Source: Hyphomonadaceae bacterium (lineage in GTDB: Bacteria > Pseudomonadota > Alphaproteobacteria > Caulobacterales > Aquidulcibacteraceae). From it: a stretch of DNA of 64,000 nucleotides. The position numbers were made by a program, and so were the translations under genes. The notes under the pieces were generated by a model. It was not told the origin of the DNA. It saw only the letters and a program-made list of their open reading frames with translations, and made no database searches. The stretch lies in NCBI GenBank assembly GCA_019636095.1, contig JAHBYF010000005.1, positions 236,316 through 300,315 on the forward strand, given 5' to 3'. Shown here in pieces: positions 59,671 to 64,000 of the stretch. Numbering within the stretch: the first letter of the stretch is position 1; the number at the start of each line of letters is the position of its first letter.

Positions 59671-60126
59671 ATGCGTCATCCATTGCGCGTGCTCGCTCTT
59701 GCGTGCGCGCTAACTCTAACGCCTGCCTGCGCTTCGCTTGAGCTGGGCGCCACGCGGATCGAAAACCCGCTCGCCGCTGCGCAAACCATCGACCAACGCG
59801 CGTACGCTCTGTTGCACGTTTATGCAGCCATTTTGGAGGAAGCGACGGATATCGTCGCCGACCCGGCAACACCGCTGGCGTTCAAACAGGCGCTTGGCCA
59901 GGCGGAGCGCGTCGCTACGCCAGCCGCCGATACGCTGCACGTCGCGGTGACTGCGTACGTGCGAGCGCGTGCGGATTTCGACGTCGCTTCCGGCGCCAGC
60001 CAACCCACCATCCAGCGTAGCGCAACAGCGCTGTCGATCGCGGCGCGGCGGCTAAACGAGGCTGTGGCCGAGGCACAGGCGCCAATCGCTGAACTCGAAG
60101 GTTTGATCCGCGCACATCGCGGCTGA
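59671..60126 (+). CDS. Small lipoprotein, phage-module-like
   Basis: A 151-aa protein with a lipoprotein signal (MRHPLRVLALACALTLTPAC, lipobox PAC-A). The mature part is almost entirely helical (AYALLHVYAAILEEATDIVA, SATALSIAARRLNEAVAEAQ). It is 11 bp after the holin-like gene. A role as an outer spanin-like subunit is only a guess. Confidence 0.55.
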   Translation: MRHPLRVLALACALTLTPACASLELGATRIENPLAAAQTIDQRAYALLHVYAAILEEATDIVADPATPLAFKQALGQAERVATPAADTLHVAVTAYVRARADFDVASGASQPTIQRSATALSIAARRLNEAVAEAQAPIAELEGLIRAHRG

Positions 60127-60138
60127 GGAGATGCTCCC

Positions 60139-60453
60139 ATGTTGAATTTGTTGTTGCAGTTGCAACTCTTGCTTGCGGCATTATCGGCGTTCTTGCCGCT
60201 CGTCCCCGACGCGCACCGCGCTCGCGCCGGCGAAATTCTGGATGTCGCTGCGAAAGTATTGGCGGCGGGCAGTTCGATCGCCAGCAATGCCGATGATCTC
60301 GCCGCCAAGTTGGCAGCGGTACGCGCCGAAGTGGAGGCGATGGCGGCGAGTGACACTGCCGTGAGCGTGCAACAGCTCGACGCCGCAATGGAGCGTGTGC
60401 GCGCGGCCTCAGGTGCATTCCGTGCGGCGCTCGCCGCCGAGGCGTCTGAATAA
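60139..60453 (+). CDS. Small helical protein with N-terminal hydrophobic segment
   Basis: A 104-aa protein. MLNLLLQLQLLLAALSAFLP opens it, followed by an Ala-rich helical part (SIASNADDLAAKLAAVRAEV) and VSVQQLDAAMERVRAASGAF. Similar short proteins with a 'QLDAAMER' end occur beside holins in prophages, from general memory. It is 12 bp after the lipoprotein gene. Function unknown. Confidence 0.5.
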   Translation: MLNLLLQLQLLLAALSAFLPLVPDAHRARAGEILDVAAKVLAAGSSIASNADDLAAKLAAVRAEVEAMAASDTAVSVQQLDAAMERVRAASGAFRAALAAEASE

Positions 60454-60460
60454 GCGGATA

Positions 60461-60499
60461 GGGCCGTTGGCGGTTTGCCCGTCAGGCGCCAACGGTCCA
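60461..60499. repeat. 12-bp inverted repeat related to the 55.7-kb repeat
   Basis: Arms 60461-60472 and 60487-60498 pair with one G-T wobble. The second arm with flanks, GGCGCCAACGGTCCA (60485-60499), matches 13 of 15 bases of the core at 55.7 kb. It lies between the holin-like module and glpK. Confidence 0.7.
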
Positions 60500-60510
60500 T
60501 AACGCGCAGC

Positions 60511-61998
60511 ATGAGCCAGCATATCCTCGCAATCGACCAAGGAACCACATCAACGCGCGCGATTGTGTTTGATCTACAGTTTCAGCCGCGCGCGACGGCG
60601 CAACTCGAACTGCAGCAACACTATCCCCAGCCAGGCTGGGTTGAGCATGACGCTGAGGAGATTTGGACGGCGACGTCGAAGGTCTGCCGCGAGGCGATCG
60701 ACAAAGCCGGCGGCGCGGCGAATATCGGCGCCATCGGCATCACCAACCAACGCGAGACCACGGTCGTATGGGATCGCAAGACCGGCGCGCCGGTACACAA
60801 AGCGATTGTCTGGCAGGACAGGCGCACGTCAGATGTCTGCGCTGCGCTGCGGGAGGCGGGGCACGAAAAGCGGGTGCAGGAAGCAACCGGCCTGCTGCTC
60901 GACCCATATTTCTCCGGCACCAAGATCGCTTGGATCTTGGATCGAGATCCGGCGCTGCGCGCGCGTGCTGAAAAAGGCGAACTCGCCTTCGGCACGATCG
61001 AGACATTTCTGGTTTGGCGTCTCACTAACGGTAAAGCGCACGTCTCTGACGTGACCAACGCCTCGCGGACGCTGCTCTACGATTTCAACGCACGCACCTG
61101 GAGCGACGACATGTGCGCGCTTTTGCGTGTCCCGCGCTCGATGCTGCCGAAGATTGCGGCATGTGACTCCCACTTCGGCGACGCCGATGCATCCTTGTTC
61201 GGGCGCGCAATCCCGATCCACGGCATAGCGGGTGATCAGCAGGCTGCGCTGGTGGGGCACGGATGCCTGCGGCCAGGCATGGCGAAGTGCACGTTCGGAA
61301 CCGGTGCGTTTCTTGTCATGAACATGGGCGACAAGCCGCCTCATTCGAAGAACCGCTTACTTGGGACCGTCGGCTACGAAGCCGGCGGTTCGTTTGCGTA
61401 TGCGCTCGAAGGCTCGATCTTTTCGGCTGGCGCCACGATGCAATGGCTGCGCGACGGGCTGAAGTTGATCAAGACGGCGGGCGACTCCGAAGCGATCGCT
61501 TCTGGTTTGGCGGACAATGGCGGCGTTTATCTCGTGCCAGCGTTTGCGGGGCTCGGTGCGCCGCAATGGAATGCCGAAGCGCGCGGCACGATCGCGGGTC
61601 TTACGCGCGACTCCCAACTTGAGCATATCGTTCGGGCGGGGCTTGAAGCGGTCGCCTATCAAACCGCAGATTTGCTCGACGCGTTACGTGCGGACGGCGC
61701 GCCGAAGATCGAATCGCTGCTAATCGATGGCGGGCTTACTGCGAACGGCTGGGCCATGCAGTTTCTTGCTGATGTCTGCAATGTTGAAGTGGCGCGTCCG
61801 GCCTTCCAAGAAGTGACTGCGCTTGGCGCTGCGAAGCTTGCCGCAGCTGGCGCGGGCTTGATCAACTCGCTTGACGGTGCTGGCGCCGCGCCAAGCGCAC
61901 GTTGGAAGCCTGCGATGGACGCCGCTAGGCGCGAACAATTGCGCAAGGGCTGGCGCGCCGCCGTCGCGGCGGCGTTGGCTGCGGCGAAAGCGGCTTAG
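60511..61998 (+). CDS. glpK: Glycerol kinase
   Basis: A 495-aa FGGY-family kinase that phosphorylates glycerol to glycerol-3-phosphate. ILAIDQGTTSTRAIVFDL opens the ATPase fold; WVEHDAEEIW, NQRETTVVWDRKTGAPVHKA, the fructose-bisphosphate/glycerol-site parts and LLIDGGLTANGWAMQFLADV follow. MSQHILAID at 60511 is the start. No glpF or glpD is next to it. Confidence 0.95.
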   Translation: MSQHILAIDQGTTSTRAIVFDLQFQPRATAQLELQQHYPQPGWVEHDAEEIWTATSKVCREAIDKAGGAANIGAIGITNQRETTVVWDRKTGAPVHKAIVWQDRRTSDVCAALREAGHEKRVQEATGLLLDPYFSGTKIAWILDRDPALRARAEKGELAFGTIETFLVWRLTNGKAHVSDVTNASRTLLYDFNARTWSDDMCALLRVPRSMLPKIAACDSHFGDADASLFGRAIPIHGIAGDQQAALVGHGCLRPGMAKCTFGTGAFLVMNMGDKPPHSKNRLLGTVGYEAGGSFAYALEGSIFSAGATMQWLRDGLKLIKTAGDSEAIASGLADNGGVYLVPAFAGLGAPQWNAEARGTIAGLTRDSQLEHIVRAGLEAVAYQTADLLDALRADGAPKIESLLIDGGLTANGWAMQFLADVCNVEVARPAFQEVTALGAAKLAAAGAGLINSLDGAGAAPSARWKPAMDAARREQLRKGWRAAVAAALAAAKAA

Positions 61999-62062
61999 CG
62001 GCTGCTTTCTTAGGTCGCGAGGTTGCGTGCGGAGGGGCATCGGATTAAGTGCGCCCCTTCGC

Positions 62063-62135
62063 GAGCCCGTAGCTCAGTCGGTAGAGCATCTGACTTTTAA
62101 TCAGAGGGTCGCGGGTTCGAATCCCGCCGGGCTCA
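62063..62135 (+). tRNA. tRNA-Lys (anticodon TTT)
   Basis: A 73-nt cloverleaf. Acceptor GAGCCCG pairs with CGGGCTC, the D arm is GCTC/GAGC, the anticodon stem TCTGA/TCAGA holds the loop CTTTTAA (anticodon TTT), and the T arm is GCGGG-TTCGAAT-CCCGC. The 3' CCA is not encoded. It is 64 bp after glpK. Confidence 0.97.
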
Positions 62136-62196
62136 CTTTCCTATTCATATCAAGACGACTGCGCGGCGCCGCCGCCGCGTGGACGCCGCAAGCGCT

Positions 62197-62535
62197 TTAG
62201 CCAGCCGTCGAGGGGTCGATAGGCGCCGCCGGGGCTTCTGGCGAAGGTGTGGTTTCCGAGTCAGACGCGAGCGCCGGGGCTGGCGTGGAGCTCTGGTCTT
62301 GATCTGATGTGTTGTTGGGATCGGCGGGTGGCATGACGGTAGGCCTTGCCTCAGCCACCTGCTGTTCTGCCGCAACAGACGCCGATGGAGCGCGATCCTG
62401 ACCTGCAAACCATGCGTAGCCGAGACCGGCTGCACCGAGCATCGCAGCGAGCAACGCGACGCGGAGGACGGCGCCGCTGCGGTCACGGTGCATGGGGGGC
62501 GGCGTATACGGGTCCATGTTGGTTTGCTTAGGCAT
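62197..62535 (-). CDS. Small single-pass membrane protein with Pro/Ser-rich tail
   Basis: A 112-aa protein with RBS GGAG six bases before the ATG at 62535. A short N-terminal cytoplasmic part (MDPYTPPPMHRDRSG) is followed by one membrane segment (VLRVALLAAMLGAAGLGYAW) and an Ala/Pro/Ser/Thr-rich disordered periplasmic tail. No family. It faces the tRNA gene. Confidence 0.65.
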   Translation of the reverse strand: MPKQTNMDPYTPPPMHRDRSGAVLRVALLAAMLGAAGLGYAWFAGQDRAPSASVAAEQQVAEARPTVMPPADPNNTSDQDQSSTPAPALASDSETTPSPEAPAAPIDPSTAG

Positions 62536-62600
62536 TTTTGACTCCTGCGAAGGGCCAAGAAGCAACTCAGGGGGCGGGTGGCGGTTCCGGTTCCCGAATG

Positions 62601-62616
62601 GTCACAGTCGTGTGAC
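62601..62616. promoter_or_regulatory. Palindrome GTCACAGTCGTGTGAC
   Basis: A perfect 6-bp inverted repeat (GTCACA/TGTGAC) with a 4-bp spacer, 66 bp upstream of the small membrane gene. It has the arms of a CRP/FNR-like site but in the reversed order, so no family is assigned. Confidence 0.4.
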
Positions 62617-62773
62617 GGTGGCGCCACAAGGCTCCGGAAATGGCTTCAAGAGGCGCCGTAGGCTCTGGCCGAACCGGGGCACGTGGCTGAAGGTGCTTCA
62701 CTCCTCGAGTTTTTGGCGGGGGATGTTCTCGGGCTCAGGCCTTTGAGAATACGCGCAGGGGCGATGAGGGGAC

Positions 62774-62801
62774 GGGGCCGTGCCGGGAGGGGCGCGGCCC
62801 C
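62774..62801. terminator. GC-rich hairpin in the gap before the OmpA-type gene
   Basis: GGGGCCG (62774-62780) pairs with CGGCCCC (62795-62801) over a 14-nt loop. No T-run follows directly. It could be a weak terminator or a structured leader element. Confidence 0.3.
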
Positions 62802-63085
62802 ACTTCATTTCAGACACCAACAGAGCCGGTTTTTTCCCCAACGCTGCGATTTTATTGCCCAAATGCAATGAGCGGCACAAAATCAACGCTCCCGTAGAAA
62901 ATTCGCTGGGAACCCGTCTGTCCGATGGACTTCCAGGATTTGGGGCGCCAAAAATACGGCAACGACTACGGAACGGGGGACGAAGTTCGGCGTTTGCCGG
63001 GTGGAAGCCAACGCACCGGGTCGCAAAGCGCGCATCGCGCGAAGACTGCGTTGCGAGCGCAGGGGATCCTTTGAGAGGGGTGAAA

Positions 63086-64000
63086 ATGAAATCGCGCATC
63101 ACCAAGACTGTCGCGCTTGCGGCATTGATGGCAGGCGCCGCGGGCGTCGCGAACGCTACTGAAGGCTGGTATGGCCGTGGCGATGTTGGTTGGTCGTTCG
63201 ACGGCGAGATCGATGTCAGCGACGACTACGCTGGCTACGATTTCGGCAAGTCGAACCTTGAGCATGATTGGTCCGAGCATCTCGGCCTCGGCTACGCGTT
63301 CGCCAACAGCTTCCGTCTGGAAGGCGAAATTGGCCACCGCTTCAACCAAATCGACACGACGGACACGATCGATGCGGGCGGCGACGTCCACGCGTGGTCG
63401 GCGATGGCGAACTTGTTCTACGACTTCAACCGTGGCGGTTCGATCGAGCCGTATATCGGCGTCGGCGTCGGCGCAGCGCGACTGAACTACAACGTCAACG
63501 ACCACTCGTCGCTGAACTACGCTGAAGGCGAAGACACCGTGTTCGCCTATCAAGGCATGGTTGGTTTCGCGGTTGGCCTCGGTCAGCAATGGGACCTCGA
63601 CATCGGCTACCGCTACTTCGTGGCTGATGGTGCTGAGGGCAATGCAACCGACACCAATTCGGTTGGTTCGTCGTTGGTCGTTACGCCATACAACGTGGAC
63701 GCCGATTACACGCACCAAGCTTTGACGGTTGGTCTGCGTTACCAATTCGCAGCGCCGGCGCCGCCGCCGCCGCCCCCACCGCCGCCGCTTCCGCCGCCGC
63801 CGCCGCCGCCACCTGTGGCAGCTGCGTGCCCGACGTCGGAATTCGTTGTGTACTTCGAGTGGGATCGCTCGAACCTCAACCAGGCTGCGTTGGAAACCAT
63901 CGATGCCGCGGTCAACCGCGCGCGTCAGTGCAACGTCAGCGGCACGGTGGTTGTCGGCCACACCGACACCTCGGGTTCGACCACCTACAACCAAGGCCTG
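63086..64000 (+). CDS. Outer-membrane beta-barrel protein with OmpA domain, partial
   Basis: An open frame (305 codons) that runs off the right edge. A signal peptide (MKSRITKTVALAALMAGAAG, cut near ANAT) is followed by an eight-strand-like barrel domain (EGWYGRGDVGWSFDGEI ... QALTVGLRYQF, about residues 26-224), a Pro-rich linker (63761-63814) and the start of an OmpA peptidoglycan-binding domain (FVVYFEWDRSNLNQAALETI, VVVGHTDTSGS). The typical OmpA-like outer-membrane to peptidoglycan anchor. RBS GAGAGGGG is present. Confidence 0.9.
   Translation, partial: MKSRITKTVALAALMAGAAGVANATEGWYGRGDVGWSFDGEIDVSDDYAGYDFGKSNLEHDWSEHLGLGYAFANSFRLEGEIGHRFNQIDTTDTIDAGGDVHAWSAMANLFYDFNRGGSIEPYIGVGVGAARLNYNVNDHSSLNYAEGEDTVFAYQGMVGFAVGLGQQWDLDIGYRYFVADGAEGNATDTNSVGSSLVVTPYNVDADYTHQALTVGLRYQFAAPAPPPPPPPPPLPPPPPPPPVAAACPTSEFVVYFEWDRSNLNQAALETIDAAVNRARQCNVSGTVVVGHTDTSGSTTYNQGL
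63761..63814 (+). repeat. CCG-rich proline-linker microsatellite
   Basis: Eighteen codons, seventeen of them Pro (mostly CCG) and one Leu, encode the linker between barrel and OmpA domain. The near-uniform CCG tract is prone to slipped-strand length change. Confidence 0.85.

Larger units (their letters stand above)
62536..63085. other. 550-bp gap before the OmpA-type gene
   Basis: No convincing coding frame is seen. The stretch holds a palindrome (62601-62616), a G/C hairpin (62774-62801) and the upstream part of a long leader for the gene starting at 63086. It is divergent between 62535 and 63086, so two promoters are expected. Confidence 0.6.

Noticed and set aside
62033..62058. AGGGGC/GCCCCT stem between glpK and tRNA-Lys as a terminator
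   Set aside because: No T-run, a 14-nt loop, and it lies where the tRNA promoter is expected.
62063..62135. tRNA-Lys as a phage or island attachment site
   Set aside because: No integrase and no repeated tRNA 3' end are seen downstream within the window.
62492..62746. 84-codon plus-strand frame in the gap after the small membrane gene
   Set aside because: No RBS, Arg/Gly-rich composition and overlap with the divergent gene start.

Overview
The window is GC-rich, tightly packed bacterial DNA from an alphaproteobacterium, most likely of the Caulobacterales/Hyphomonadaceae type. Evidence: PleC/DivJ-type histidine kinases, DUF1491 and DUF2336 proteins, genes of the alphaproteobacterial gene transfer agent (GTA), an imuA-imuB-dnaE2 cassette behind a GAAC-N7-GAAC LexA box, and the order ccmI-ccmE-ccmF-ccmH-degP-regulator-kinase-glnE. 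I see no CRISPR array, insertion sequence, integrase or rRNA. One tRNA (Lys, anticodon TTT) is present.

Layout. 1-10.8 kb: a partial secreted protein, a DivJ-like kinase, prfC, small conserved genes, an Uup-like ABC-F ATPase and a class A penicillin-binding protein. 11.0-13.8 kb: a collapsed GTA cluster with a TerS-like gene, an intact large terminase, and one ORF that joins the N-terminal half of the GTA portal to the C-terminus of the GTA tail protein gp15. 13.9-29.5 kb: a DnaJ-like protein; a small secreted protein with a FeuPQ/PhoPQ-like two-component system; the cytochrome c maturation operon ccmIEFH; degP with a second two-component system and glnE; then an EF-hand protein and an ECF sigma operon with a CnrY/CnrX-like pair. 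29.5-39.1 kb: a PleC-like kinase, pepN, a conserved hypothetical, two acyl-CoA dehydrogenases, a small membrane protein and a serine hydrolase. 39.1-45.3 kb: ogt, and divergently the SOS mutasome imuA-imuB-dnaE2. 45.3-50.5 kb: two RNA-methyltransferase-like genes, a three-gene envelope operon (small membrane protein, BON/OmpA protein, WRxRYLE-repeat protein), a 57-aa ORF and a methyltransferase. 50.6-58.3 kb (minus strand): methylmalonyl-CoA mutase small subunit, GH25 lysozyme, mutase large subunit, DUF2185, lysoplasmalogenase and recQ. 58.4-64.0 kb: a nitronate monooxygenase-like enzyme, a three-gene holin-like module, glpK, tRNA-Lys, a small membrane protein and a partial OmpA-type outer-membrane protein.

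The most unusual item is the GTA deletion scar. The packaging genes are kept and open, while everything from mid-portal to late gp15 is gone, and the junction keeps a 427-aa open frame. Other items worth attention are a palindromic repeat with two related copies near 55.7 and 60.5 kb, phased direct repeats before two two-component operons, a CnrX-like protein with almost no potential metal ligands, a lysozyme gene inserted between the two mutase subunits, and the orphan holin-like module.

Starts were chosen from RBS spacing, start/stop overlaps and family N-termini, and often lie inside the longest ORF. All family calls come from reading motifs by eye; no database search was run.
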